DNA of 36,308 nt from an uncultured Candidatus Poseidoniales archaeon (GTDB lineage: Archaea; Thermoplasmatota; Poseidoniia; Poseidoniales; Thalassarchaeaceae), in assembly GCA_902511005.1 (NCBI GenBank), contig CABXDN010000013.1, positions 1-36,308 on the forward strand, written 5' to 3'. Below the pieces are notes generated by a model. The model worked only from the letters and a program-made list of their open reading frames with translations, was not told the DNA's origin and did no database searches. How positions within the stretch are numbered: the first letter of the stretch is position 1; every line of letters starts with the position of its first letter. Made by a program: the position numbers and the translations under genes. Of this stretch, positions 26,780 to 35,280 are shown one piece after another.

Positions 26780-27256
26780 ATGTATATGAGCAGTGAGGGC
26801 GAGATACCGGATCCTTCCGAACCTATAGAGGAAAAACTTCTTTTCCTTCAGGAAAATATGTCTAATTTCGTCAAACAGTATAATCTTCCCCTCATTGAAT
26901 CCGCTTTAGTGGTGTCGAAATATTTGAATATTCTTTTATCGGAATTGGAAAAAATAGCTTTAGCAGAAGGAGAGATTTTACCTAATAATATTACTGAACC
27001 ATGGCCCATTGTAAGTGATATGGAACCCCCTAGAATTGATAAATTTCCTTTAGAAAGATTGATGAAAACAATAGACCAAGATAGAATGGATATATTTGAT
27101 ACGATTATTAGAACCGTAATAAACGGCTCAGAAATACCATTTATTAATACAATAACTCTTATGAGAGATTGGGAGAAATTAATAAGAACACAATTGGCTA
27201 AATCAACTAGCCCAGGTCATCTTTTCAGCCCCTTAGAGTTACCTGAAAATTTCTAA
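26780..27256 (+). CDS. Small hypothetical protein
   Basis: I do not recognise this protein of about 158 residues. It is acidic, predicted mostly helical (EPIEEKLLFLQENMSNFV, LPLIESALVVSKYLNILLSELEKIAL), and has no membrane segment or cysteine motif when started at the ATG at 26780 or 26786. The frame extends upstream to a TTG at 26741 that overlaps the TGA of the previous gene by three bases. That extension adds a hydrophobic stretch (FIVLICLYIVGMY) that could be read as a signal anchor, so the start matters for where the protein acts. I prefer 26780 because of the TATA-like element 24 bases before it. Its stop codon touches that of the opposite-strand gene directly. Confidence 0.55.
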   Translation: MYMSSEGEIPDPSEPIEEKLLFLQENMSNFVKQYNLPLIESALVVSKYLNILLSELEKIALAEGEILPNNITEPWPIVSDMEPPRIDKFPLERLMKTIDQDRMDIFDTIIRTVINGSEIPFINTITLMRDWEKLIRTQLAKSTSPGHLFSPLELPENF

Positions 27257-27589
27257 CTATTGATTCTCTGCTTTGGCTACTAATCTACTTGAAACCCATA
27301 AAGCGTCTCCAATTGACCATAAATAAAGAGAAAACCATAATATTATTGTGAAAAGAAGAGGTAACTGAATTAGAAACCAACCATTGGCTTTTTCATGCTG
27401 ACGATTAAAATGTTGCCCTAGAAAAAGAAATGGGATGAGTGATACTAATAATGTGAATAATGGCCTTACTGTCCCCCAAGGTCCAATACCACCGCTTATT
27501 TCACTCCAAATGACTCCTATGACGCCTAGAGGTGTGGCTTTTTCTTGCTCATAATCTTCAGCAAGACTAACAACCAACTCTTCTGCCAT
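27257..27589 (-). CDS. Small integral membrane protein, unknown
   Basis: This is a 110-residue protein beginning with an acidic soluble part of about 40 residues (MAEELVVSLAEDYEQEK). Two hydrophobic segments follow: FTLLVSLIPFLFLG near residues 46-60 and a longer one, LIQLPLLFTIILWFSLYLW, near 74-92. It ends in a short polar tail. I do not recognise a family. The ATG at 27589 is the only good start. The TAG stop at 27257-27259 abuts the TAA of the convergent gene with no spacer. It diverges from the pyroglutamyl-peptidase/Nudix gene across 86 bases. Confidence 0.6.
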   Translation of the reverse strand: MAEELVVSLAEDYEQEKATPLGVIGVIWSEISGGIGPWGTVRPLFTLLVSLIPFLFLGQHFNRQHEKANGWFLIQLPLLFTIILWFSLYLWSIGDALWVSSRLVAKAENQ

Positions 27590-27675
27590 AATATGTGCTA
27601 AACACTATTGAATGATGAACATAACTCTTCATTGTATGGGAAAACGCCAACTATCTAATACTTCTCCAGTTAACC

Positions 27676-28680
27676 ATGGGTAACTCGAAAGTGTTAGTGA
27701 CGGGTTATCCTAGATTTTCTAATTTCGACGAAAATATTTCAGAAAAATTGATGAAATTAGTGAATGATATTGATTTTCAGTCTATTGAAGTTTATACTTC
27801 ATTGTTGTCAGTCGATAAAAAGGGTTCAAATTCCATTGCTCAAAGAATTAATAATAATGAAAATTTCGATGCAATTATCCATTTAGGTTTTTCAAGTTCT
27901 AGGGAAATTATTTCTTTGGAGAGATTTGCTTACAATCAGTATAAGATGAATGAACCCGATAATTCTGGTAGAATGATTACTTCTGGTAAAATAATCGAAG
28001 ATGATTTAGAGGTTTATGAGACAACTGCTCCAATAAAGATTATCGATGATAAATTTGATGCGATTGATTATGTTTCTTGGAGTTCAGATCCGGGCCGATT
28101 TGTATGTAATGAGACTTATTTTAGAACTTTATCTACAATTTTTAATAAGACTCTGATTATTAAAAAACCTTCTACTCTCTTTATTCATTTACCAAATGAA
28201 AAACATATTGAACTGTTAACTCAATTAGAAGTCGTTAAAAATATAATTGAGTGTATGATATTTAAGCCTCAAATAGAAGTAGTAGGTGGTCTAATTTTTG
28301 ATATGCACGGGCGTATATTATCTTGTAAAAGGCCTAATATGGGCGATTGGGGCGGTTGGTGGGAATTACCTGGCGGGAAAATCGAATATGGAGAAACTGC
28401 TTTTGAAGCACTAAACAGGGAACTAATTGAGGAACTAGATATAAATGTCAATCCTATCAAAATCGAAGAAAAAGTAATTTTTGATTATGGTGACCGTGAA
28501 ATCGAATTAACAATAATTAATTGTGGAATTATTTCAGGAGATCAAATTACACTAATAGAGCATGAAGAAATGAGATGGCTATCTAAAGATGAATTACTTG
28601 ATGTTAAGTGGTTACCTGCAGATCTTCCTGTTTTGGAAAAATGGTTCAATCAAGGATTGCCTAATCTTCCTCTAGATTAA
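27676..28680 (+). CDS. Pyroglutamyl-peptidase-like domain fused to a Nudix hydrolase
   Basis: This 334-residue protein has two unrelated enzyme domains. Residues 1 to about 200 resemble pyrrolidone-carboxylate peptidase (C15), which removes N-terminal pyroglutamate. The opening KVLVTGYPRFSNFDEN parallels the family's VTGFEPF start, and all three catalytic residues align: Glu82 in ISLERFAYNQ, Cys144 in GRFVCNETY and His171 in LFIHLPNEKH, at family-like spacing. Residues about 205-325 form a Nudix domain with the box starting at Gly234: Glu240, Arg248, Glu249, Glu252 and Glu253. The usual late Gly of the box is Asp255. The segment GGLIFDMHGRILSCKRP and WWELPGGK are MutT-like. Nudix enzymes cleave nucleoside diphosphate derivatives; the substrate here is unknown. 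The gene overlaps the convergent UPF0201 gene by 20 bases. Confidence 0.8.
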   Translation: MGNSKVLVTGYPRFSNFDENISEKLMKLVNDIDFQSIEVYTSLLSVDKKGSNSIAQRINNNENFDAIIHLGFSSSREIISLERFAYNQYKMNEPDNSGRMITSGKIIEDDLEVYETTAPIKIIDDKFDAIDYVSWSSDPGRFVCNETYFRTLSTIFNKTLIIKKPSTLFIHLPNEKHIELLTQLEVVKNIIECMIFKPQIEVVGGLIFDMHGRILSCKRPNMGDWGGWWELPGGKIEYGETAFEALNRELIEELDINVNPIKIEEKVIFDYGDREIELTIINCGIISGDQITLIEHEEMRWLSKDELLDVKWLPADLPVLEKWFNQGLPNLPLD

Positions 28681-29239
28681 TCGTTGGTCTTCCTCTTTTA
28701 TCAAACCATTCAGAAGGCTCGCCATCATATCTCATTGAATATTCATCTCTAGAATATCTTGGAATATCGTTCCTGCCTTCATGCCATGTTTGTTGTTCCA
28801 GCCATAAATCTAATTCATCTCCTGCCAAACTGATACTTATCTTCCCACCAAGAGTATTTTCATCTAGAACGAAAGAAATTTTACCTGCTATTGCGGCTTG
28901 CCTAGATATATCAAATACCGTGGAATCAAATTCTAAGTCCATTGACATTACATCCAATGCTGTATCGAGAATTCTTTGTATTCTTAATTGTTTAAAGAAA
29001 AGATCTGAGTTTTTTGAAAATCCACTAATTATCACGGGTTTATTTTTACTAGGGAAAGTACTTTTTTCAGGTAAATCTTCTGTATTCCAGTCAGGAAAAA
29101 AAACATTTATTGATTCAACTATTTTTTCCGCATCTTCATATGGTTGGACTAGAGATGAGATTACTATTCGCGGCTCCATAACTTGCCGCAGTATCAAAAC
29201 AGTCATGAGTTCTCTGTTTGAATAATCTCCCATGTACAC
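28661..29239 (-). CDS. UPF0201 family protein
   Basis: This matches the archaeal UPF0201 family of uncharacterised cytoplasmic proteins. Recognisable parts are the opening ISSLVQPYEDAEKIVESINVFF, the segment LRIQRILDTALDVM, and RQAAIAGKISFVLDENTLGGKISI, where family members have a similar QAAFxGKVNF...LG pattern. Members have been discussed as possible RNA-binding proteins, but no function is established. The frame opens at a GTG (29239) with ATGs at 29233, 29206 and 29179. The family's first strand begins at MEPRIVISS, so 29179 is a likely true start and the first 20 residues may be untranslated. The C-terminal 40 residues after the conserved core are acidic and specific to this protein. The 3' end overlaps the Nudix-fusion gene by 20 bases. 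Confidence 0.72.
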   Translation of the reverse strand: MYMGDYSNRELMTVLILRQVMEPRIVISSLVQPYEDAEKIVESINVFFPDWNTEDLPEKSTFPSKNKPVIISGFSKNSDLFFKQLRIQRILDTALDVMSMDLEFDSTVFDISRQAAIAGKISFVLDENTLGGKISISLAGDELDLWLEQQTWHEGRNDIPRYSRDEYSMRYDGEPSEWFDKRGRPTINLEED

Positions 29240-29259
29240 GAATGATTGAAATTGAATAG

Positions 29260-30027
29260 TTGGTGAGAAGTATCATGGCTGAGCGTTCAGGTACTATAGC
29301 GGCGGCTCTATTTTTAATGCCGAGTCTCTGTGTAATTTCAATTAGATATGGGCTGCCAACTGTGAATGAGGTTATCTCTAATGATATAATTATTGAAATA
29401 GGAATTCATAGTCTTGCAGTATTAATTGGTATTTTTATGTATGTCAAATATGGGGTAGTTGAAGATCATGAGTATCATAGGTCAGCTATTATTAAAAGAC
29501 TAAGTAAATCTTATTCACAAGAAGATAAAGGTCTTTGGGATAAGAGCGATAATGCAATGTTGAAACTCGAAGAAAATGCCAAATCAAGTATCAAGGGCCG
29601 TAAGGGGCAATTAGTTCAGGCAAAAATGTCTGGTAATATTGGTTCATTAAATGTGGAGTCAACTGAAATTGAAGTTAACGATGATTTAGATATTGAAATC
29701 GTAACTCATCACCGCGGAGTTAATACAATTATAGATGAAAATGTATTAGAAGATAGAATTGTCAAATCAAAAAAATCCTTTATCACCCGCAGATTAGAGA
29801 AATCTGCCTCTAAAAGGATTGAACGAAAAAAGATTAAGCAACAAAGAAAAAAAATCAAATCAAATGCAAATGTCGCGAAATCTAATAATAATGAGGGTCA
29901 AGATAATCACTGGGATATGCCTATTTCTTCAAATCTAACTAAATCAGTAGTGCCTTGTATTGAATGTGGAACCTTGAATAATTCTACTAATCCTTACTGT
30001 ACATCTTGTGGTACATACCTATCTTGA
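29260..30027 (+). CDS. Membrane protein with C-terminal zinc ribbon
   Basis: This 255-residue protein is of unknown function. Two hydrophobic segments lie near the N-terminus (about residues 10-30, AAALFLMPSLCVISI; and 43-63, IIIEIGIHSLAVLIGIFMYV). A cytoplasmic region follows that becomes strongly basic and probably helical (RRLEKSASKRIERKKIKQQ, about 180-205). The protein ends in a four-cysteine ribbon: CIECG then CTSCG, a short zinc-ribbon pair of the type found on many archaeal membrane proteins. A second start, ATG at 29275 (MAERSGTIAA), lies just before the first helix and leaves more room for a divergent promoter. The gene sits 50 bases before dnaJ on the same strand, so cotranscription is plausible. 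Confidence 0.65.
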   Translation: MVRSIMAERSGTIAAALFLMPSLCVISIRYGLPTVNEVISNDIIIEIGIHSLAVLIGIFMYVKYGVVEDHEYHRSAIIKRLSKSYSQEDKGLWDKSDNAMLKLEENAKSSIKGRKGQLVQAKMSGNIGSLNVESTEIEVNDDLDIEIVTHHRGVNTIIDENVLEDRIVKSKKSFITRRLEKSASKRIERKKIKQQRKKIKSNANVAKSNNNEGQDNHWDMPISSNLTKSVVPCIECGTLNNSTNPYCTSCGTYLS

Positions 30028-30077
30028 GAATGCAATTATTCAAAGCGGACAGATTGAACGAGTGTTTGGGTGAAGTC

Positions 30078-31232
30078 ATGTCTGGCAAGAGGGATTACTA
30101 CGAAATTCTTGGAATAGATCGAAATTCTAATGCTTCTGAGATAAAGAATGCATTCCGAAGTCTTGCAAGAAAATATCATCCAGATAAGAACCAAGGTGAT
30201 TCTGAATCAGAAATTAAATTTAAAGAAGTGCAAGAAGCTTACGCAGTATTATCAGTTCCTAATGAAAAGAAGAAATATGATACTTATGGGCACAATAGGC
30301 CAGGTGGTTCGCCGTTTGGTCCCGGTGGATTCGAAGGAGTAAATATCAGTATAGAAGATTTATTCGGTGGTGGTTTTGAGAGTGTCTTTGGTTCAATTTT
30401 TGGTTCAGGTGGCCGCAATCGTCGAACTAAGAGGCAGAGAGGTTCCGATTTACTAGTCAGGCATCCAGTATCATTTCAAGCAGTAATGGATGGTTCTGAA
30501 GAATCTCTTGAATTTCAAGTACTGAAGACATGCAAGGATTGCAGTGGTCTTGGCTCTTCATCACCCGAGGGCATTCGAGAATGTCCTGCTTGCGACGGCC
30601 GAGGAAGAATTCAGAGGATAGAAAGAGTAGGCCCTTTTACACAGCAAGTTGTTACTGATTGTTCCTCATGTCAAGGCGAGGGTAGAATTATCCAGAATCC
30701 TTGTTCCAATTGCAAAGGTGATGGACGGGCTAACGAGTCTAAGAAGGTACAGTTTACAGTTCCTGCTGGAATTGAAAATGGTACTCGTCTACGTATGTCT
30801 GGTTATGGAGAATCTGCTAAATCGGAGAATGGTGACTCAGGTCATTTATACATTGAAATAGAAATCGATGAGCATGAATGGTTTGAGAGAGATGGGGCCG
30901 ATCTTTTAATGGCGATTCCTCTTAGTTATACTGATTTAGTGCTTGGTACGACAATTGAAATACCTCATTTGGATGGTGAAAATCTGAAGATAAAAGTTCC
31001 CTCTGGTTCAAAGCCTGGAGATACAATTTCTTTGAAAGGACGAGGCCTACCTAGTCAAAGAACTCGTAATGGTAAAGGCTCAGTAATGGTTCTTTTAAAA
31101 TTAGATATACCTTCAAAAATTTCTCGTGACCTAAAGAAAAAACTCTTACATATCAAAGACGAAATTAACTTTTCAGATGAGGAATTAAAGAAAAAAATAA
31201 TTGAAGAAGCTAACTCCCGCAGAAAGGGGTAA
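30078..31232 (+). CDS. dnaJ: Chaperone protein DnaJ (Hsp40, type I)
   Basis: This is a co-chaperone that delivers unfolded protein to DnaK and stimulates its ATPase. The full type I layout is present: J-domain (about residues 1-66) with the HPD triad at 34-36 (ARKYHPDKN), a Gly/Phe-rich linker (GGSPFGPGGFEG to FGSGG), four CxxCxGxG zinc motifs from Cys152 (CKDCSGLG, CPACDGRG, CSSCQGEG, CSNCKGDG) and the two client-binding beta domains. I chose the ATG at 30078 (MSGKRDYYEIL) with GGGTGA four bases before it. The open frame extends back to 30006, but that part overlaps the previous gene and is not DnaJ-like. No dnaK or grpE is in the window. Archaeal dnaJ is thought to derive from bacteria by transfer. 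The stop abuts the stop of the opposite-strand gene. Confidence 0.97.
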   Translation: MSGKRDYYEILGIDRNSNASEIKNAFRSLARKYHPDKNQGDSESEIKFKEVQEAYAVLSVPNEKKKYDTYGHNRPGGSPFGPGGFEGVNISIEDLFGGGFESVFGSIFGSGGRNRRTKRQRGSDLLVRHPVSFQAVMDGSEESLEFQVLKTCKDCSGLGSSSPEGIRECPACDGRGRIQRIERVGPFTQQVVTDCSSCQGEGRIIQNPCSNCKGDGRANESKKVQFTVPAGIENGTRLRMSGYGESAKSENGDSGHLYIEIEIDEHEWFERDGADLLMAIPLSYTDLVLGTTIEIPHLDGENLKIKVPSGSKPGDTISLKGRGLPSQRTRNGKGSVMVLLKLDIPSKISRDLKKKLLHIKDEINFSDEELKKKIIEEANSRRKG

Positions 31233-33359
31233 TTACCAATTAATAATCTTGTTCGGCGCTGCTGCCAAAGGTTCTCCATTGACTAAACCTGAAAATTGTA
31301 GCCCTAAATTTGCATTTTCACCAGATATTGATATTCTTATAAATATTTGAGAATTACTTTTTATCGTATCAAGAAATATTTCATCATCTTGGAATATATG
31401 TTTTGGTGAAACATCAGTGATGGTCAGTTTAGATCCTTCGGGAAAATGAATTTTCATAGCAGCCATCTCCCAATCACAATTACCTGCCTTTATTCCGAGA
31501 AGAAGATTTTTTTCATTTTCTGCAATCTTCCAGGCACAGATATCAATTTGTTCAGTCATGTGAGTCAGTATTGGTTTACCCCAGACTTCATTTATGCTAT
31601 TCCAAGGACTCTCTCCTAACTGTTTCAGAGCTGAATCGATTATATTTTCATCTTTTGATTCATTTTTGTTTAATTGTCGTGAAAGTCGGTCCCTAATTCG
31701 GATTAACCTTTCCATATCATGTAGTTGTATGTCTTTTGTAATTTTTCCTCGATTTATTATTGCCTTCCGATTCCAAAATATTACTATCATTAATGGTGTT
31801 AAAAATAATACTCCTATTAACTTATAAAAATTATCAAACATCCAAGACAAATCTTCGTAATCTTCAATTTCTGGTTCTTCATATTCTCCAAGATATTCTA
31901 ATTTAAATGTATAATCTATCTCTATTCCTTGATCTGCCCTTCGTTCAATTCTAAATGAATGATTTCCATAAGGCAGAACAATTGTTTCACCATTTGAAGT
32001 ATTAACAAGTAGGCCAGTGTCCTGATCTATTTCCTGTATTGTGTAATTGACTTCAGATTTGATCAACTGATTAAGATAAACTCTTGACCCATTCTGGTCT
32101 AAAATCCTGATTAAATAAATATCAATATTATCACTACTATGAAGACTACCTGTAATTTCTGAATCTAGTTTAATTTCAGTCCATCTTTTGTCAGGCTGAA
32201 TTAACCACCTTAATTCAGGCGCATCTGATAATTTTCCTGCATCAAGTTTCCTTATTGGAATGAAAGAGATATTCCATTTCCCTGTTTCTTCTGTTTTAAT
32301 CCTCAATTCTATAGCCTCAGTATTCTCATCTGATACTATAATTTCAGGGCATGTTCCATTTTCGAGAGATATATTTTCTAAAGTTGAATCATACTTTATC
32401 AGAAATATTTCGAAAATCATATTATTATTGCTAGATGAACAAAGCAAACCAACTTCGGCATCTGCACCCAGTCTGAATAATATAGAATCACCATTTCTAT
32501 CCGACTTAGATATGTAAGATTCGTAATGCCATGAATCATGGTAAGTCAATGCTTCTCCATGATTCCAAGGTACAGAAAGTTCTCCTCCGAGTGGTGCTTC
32601 TATTGACTGATTATTCCTATAAATTGTAAATTTATATGGGTACAATTCTTTATTCGAATCAGAGTTTATTCTCAACCACAGCTCGTAATCTTCTGGGTAT
32701 TCCAAGAAAGAACTTCCAGATTCAAGTAAATCATTATTAATTAATAACTTGCCTTGTTCGTTTCTATGCCAAACTTCCACCCTTAGATGTTGATCACCAT
32801 ATAGTTCAGAAATCTCTATTACATCTCCAAATTCTCCACCTATTTTTATAGAATCTTTATCCGAGTAATTATCTAAAATACCTATGAATTCTGTTTGTCT
32901 TTCATAATCCTTTATTCCTAAATCACAGTTCCCTAATGAACAAATATCTGATGTTAGAATTGTATAGTAATTCTCCTGATTTCCTTGTGATGGTATTGAA
33001 TCGATTAGATCTTCATTTTCAACTATTGAGAATTCATTTACTTTAATCATTTGAGTTGAAATATCCTCTAATGAGATGCTTGATTCAGACGATATTTTCA
33101 AACTTGCCCCTGAACTTAGTACCCCTGCCCATTCTAGTAAATGGTCATTTTCAGAACTATAATTTGTAGAAATGCCATTAATCTCTATCGTCAATCCAGG
33201 GCAACTTACCTTCAAGCAGGATACACTATACCAGAACGGTCCTTCATAATCTATATTTTCTTCTATGAGTGTAATTTTGTCTTCTGATTGTCCATTTACT
33301 ATGCCTGCGCTAGAACTAAAGAATAGCATAGCCAAAGTTAGTGCAACTACGCGTCTCAC
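31233..33359 (-). CDS. Single-pass membrane protein with large ectodomain, unknown
   Basis: This 708-residue protein starts at GTG (33359). A signal peptide (MRRVVALTLAMLFFSSSAGIV) precedes an ectodomain of about 480 residues that is predicted beta-rich, contains paired cysteines (SCLKVSCPG, ICSLGNCD, LLCSS, GTCPE) and several N-x-S/T sequons. An acidic linker (EYEEPEIEDYEDLSWM) leads to one helix (about 508-527, KLIGVLFLTPLMIVIFW), and then a cytoplasmic domain of about 180 residues with a basic helical start (MERLIRIRDRLSRQLNKNE). It ends LVNGEPLAAAPNKIINW. The topology is receptor-like, but I recognise no kinase, HTH or enzyme motif. The ectodomain sequons make it a possible AglB client, which is inference. 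The stop touches that of dnaJ; the start is divergent from arcS. Confidence 0.7.
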   Translation of the reverse strand: MRRVVALTLAMLFFSSSAGIVNGQSEDKITLIEENIDYEGPFWYSVSCLKVSCPGLTIEINGISTNYSSENDHLLEWAGVLSSGASLKISSESSISLEDISTQMIKVNEFSIVENEDLIDSIPSQGNQENYYTILTSDICSLGNCDLGIKDYERQTEFIGILDNYSDKDSIKIGGEFGDVIEISELYGDQHLRVEVWHRNEQGKLLINNDLLESGSSFLEYPEDYELWLRINSDSNKELYPYKFTIYRNNQSIEAPLGGELSVPWNHGEALTYHDSWHYESYISKSDRNGDSILFRLGADAEVGLLCSSSNNNMIFEIFLIKYDSTLENISLENGTCPEIIVSDENTEAIELRIKTEETGKWNISFIPIRKLDAGKLSDAPELRWLIQPDKRWTEIKLDSEITGSLHSSDNIDIYLIRILDQNGSRVYLNQLIKSEVNYTIQEIDQDTGLLVNTSNGETIVLPYGNHSFRIERRADQGIEIDYTFKLEYLGEYEEPEIEDYEDLSWMFDNFYKLIGVLFLTPLMIVIFWNRKAIINRGKITKDIQLHDMERLIRIRDRLSRQLNKNESKDENIIDSALKQLGESPWNSINEVWGKPILTHMTEQIDICAWKIAENEKNLLLGIKAGNCDWEMAAMKIHFPEGSKLTITDVSPKHIFQDDEIFLDTIKSNSQIFIRISISGENANLGLQFSGLVNGEPLAAAPNKIINW

Positions 33360-33421
33360 GACTCCTCGGACACGGTCTCCTCTTAGAATGCTTCAAGCGA
33401 AATGCTTCGTCCGCAGTATGT

Positions 33422-35206
33422 ATGGATGAGCGCCCACTGGCACGGAGTGTTGTCGCAAGGCATCGTTTTGGACGTTTATTTAGTTTAGGTGATAGAAATT
33501 CTCCAGATGCTTGGTCTCCGGCCTTAATTCTATCTTCTGAAGACGAAAAATTACCATATTCTATTGCTCCATTTGAATTTTCAAGAGATTCTACTAGCCT
33601 ACCTGCTAAATTAACTATCAAAACACGAACTAATCTTACACTGCCATTTGATAGTTTAGATACATGGGTGGCAACTGAAGGTTTGGTATTACCGCCAAGT
33701 TTAGTTGAATCTAATTCGGGAGAATTTGCTACAGGAAAAGAAATCTTACCAGTTTCATGGCAATCTCTTCATCATGATCTTTCTTTGAATGATGAGAGTT
33801 TAGTTCCTTCAATTATTATACTTACTGATGCCCCTCAATTAGCTAATCAAAAAGGATTATTATCTGAAGCAATATATATCATTCGAACTAGGTTTCCTTC
33901 TTCATTAATTTGGACCCCTGGTATCGGTGGCCCTGACAATTGTGCAATTTTAACTTGGATGGGCGTCGATTTATTTGATTTAGCGAGATCAAGACATGCC
34001 TGCTCTTTGGGTGTACTTTTGACTGGAAATGGCCCTAGGGAAATAGAGGAATCGATTGATGAGGACTCCTCAATGTCATCACAAATTAAATGTTGGAAAG
34101 ATTCTCTTGCTGCAACTAGATCGGCAATAAGGTCAGGGACTCTCAGAGAATTAGTGGAAAAACAAGCAATTTCCAGCCCTCGTTCTGTGGAAAGATTGAG
34201 AATTCATGATTCTAAAATGTCTAGATTAGATGGCAGTGATTCCGGTCTGTCTCGAGTGAAGGGGCAATTTCATGAATTAAGATGCCATAGTTATTCTAGC
34301 CGCGATGATCCTTTGATTCAAGATTGGAGGAAAAGAGTAGCCCAAGAACATACTCCTCCTATTCATCAATCAAAGGTCCTATTACTACTTCCTTGCTCAG
34401 CAACTAAACCTTATCGGTTATCTTCATCACACAAGAGATTTAGTCGTTCAATAACATCTAATGCTATTCATGAAGTAATGGTGACGGCTCCTCTTGGCTT
34501 AGTTCCTAGAGAATTAGAAGATATTTGGCCAGCAGGTAATTATGATATTCCTGTAACAGGTGATTGGGACTCAGATGAATTGATTGTTATACGTACAATG
34601 CTTTCTGAATATATTTCTAGAAATAATTATGCGAGAGTAATAAATCATAGTGGTATTGAAATAGATTTACAATCTGTAGAAATTATTGATACAAGAAAAG
34701 GTTTGACTGCTGGTTCACCTGAAGCACTAGATAATCTAAAGCAAATTGTTGAAAAATCCGTTGAAGAATTTAATTTACCAGATATTAGAGAAAGTAAACA
34801 TAGACTAGGGAAACTAAGTGCCCTTTCAAGATTCCAACATGGTACTGATAAATGGCTTCAAGGTACTGGTATTCAAGGTAGACCTCCAATATTCACAATT
34901 CGTAAAGAAGGCAATCAACTTGCATTATGGAACCCTCGTTTAGGCCGATTTTCATTTACTAAGGCTTGTTTACCTTTACTGGCAGAGAGCGGTAAATTCC
35001 CTGAGGCACATTTAGTATCTGGATTCAATTGGAGAGGAGACTTATTTTCATCTAATGTTGTTAAATTTATGGGCAGTATAAGGATAGGCGATGAAGTGTT
35101 AGTTTACCAAGATGGCAATTTAGTAGGTTCGGCTAGGGCTGAAGCTGCGGGGTGGGAATGGCCAGACGGCCCAAGTCGTTTGGCGCGCGCCCAGCATCGT
35201 TTGTAG
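33422..35206 (+). CDS. arcS: Archaeosine synthase (ArcS / TgtA2)
   Basis: This enzyme acts after archaeal TGT has put preQ0 at position 15 of tRNA, converting it to archaeosine (G+). The TGT-like N-terminal half includes TPGIGGPDNCAILTWMGVDL and ARSRHACSLGVLLTGNG. The ArcS-specific motif PCSATKPY followed by SSSHKRF is present, with Cys325 as the predicted key residue. The end carries a PUA RNA-binding domain (about 520-590; GDEVLVYQDGNLVGSARA). I chose the ATG at 33422 (MDERPLARS), giving 594 residues. The frame opens back to 33341, but that part overlaps the GTG start and signal peptide of the divergent gene and is not family-like. Some archaea replace ArcS with other amidotransferases; this motif points to true ArcS. 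Confidence 0.88.
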   Translation: MDERPLARSVVARHRFGRLFSLGDRNSPDAWSPALILSSEDEKLPYSIAPFEFSRDSTSLPAKLTIKTRTNLTLPFDSLDTWVATEGLVLPPSLVESNSGEFATGKEILPVSWQSLHHDLSLNDESLVPSIIILTDAPQLANQKGLLSEAIYIIRTRFPSSLIWTPGIGGPDNCAILTWMGVDLFDLARSRHACSLGVLLTGNGPREIEESIDEDSSMSSQIKCWKDSLAATRSAIRSGTLRELVEKQAISSPRSVERLRIHDSKMSRLDGSDSGLSRVKGQFHELRCHSYSSRDDPLIQDWRKRVAQEHTPPIHQSKVLLLLPCSATKPYRLSSSHKRFSRSITSNAIHEVMVTAPLGLVPRELEDIWPAGNYDIPVTGDWDSDELIVIRTMLSEYISRNNYARVINHSGIEIDLQSVEIIDTRKGLTAGSPEALDNLKQIVEKSVEEFNLPDIRESKHRLGKLSALSRFQHGTDKWLQGTGIQGRPPIFTIRKEGNQLALWNPRLGRFSFTKACLPLLAESGKFPEAHLVSGFNWRGDLFSSNVVKFMGSIRIGDEVLVYQDGNLVGSARAEAAGWEWPDGPSRLARAQHRL

Positions 35207-35269
35207 GTAAAATTGGTTGTATGAGTCTACGTAGCGATTAAAGAGGGGCAGTAGGTCGGCCGGATACCT

Positions 35270-35274
35270 GAGGT
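35270..35274 (+). promoter_or_regulatory. Ribosome-binding site of rps15
   Basis: GAGGT lies six bases before the ATG at 35281. The 74-base leader region also contains CTACGTAG (a palindrome) and AGGTCGGCCGGATACCT, with an inner CGGCCG and outer AGGT/ACCT ends that could pair. No known regulator is implied. Confidence 0.45.
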
Positions 35275-35280
35275 CTTGAT

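Noticed and set aside
30006-30077. Upstream extension of the dnaJ frame
   Set aside because: It overlaps the zinc-ribbon gene, is not DnaJ-like, and the ATG at 30078 has a ribosome-binding motif and the normal family N-terminus.
33316-33621. 101-codon minus-strand frame spanning the divergent arcS gap
   Set aside because: It overlaps both the signal peptide of the membrane protein and the arcS N-terminus, and its sequence matches no recognisable family.
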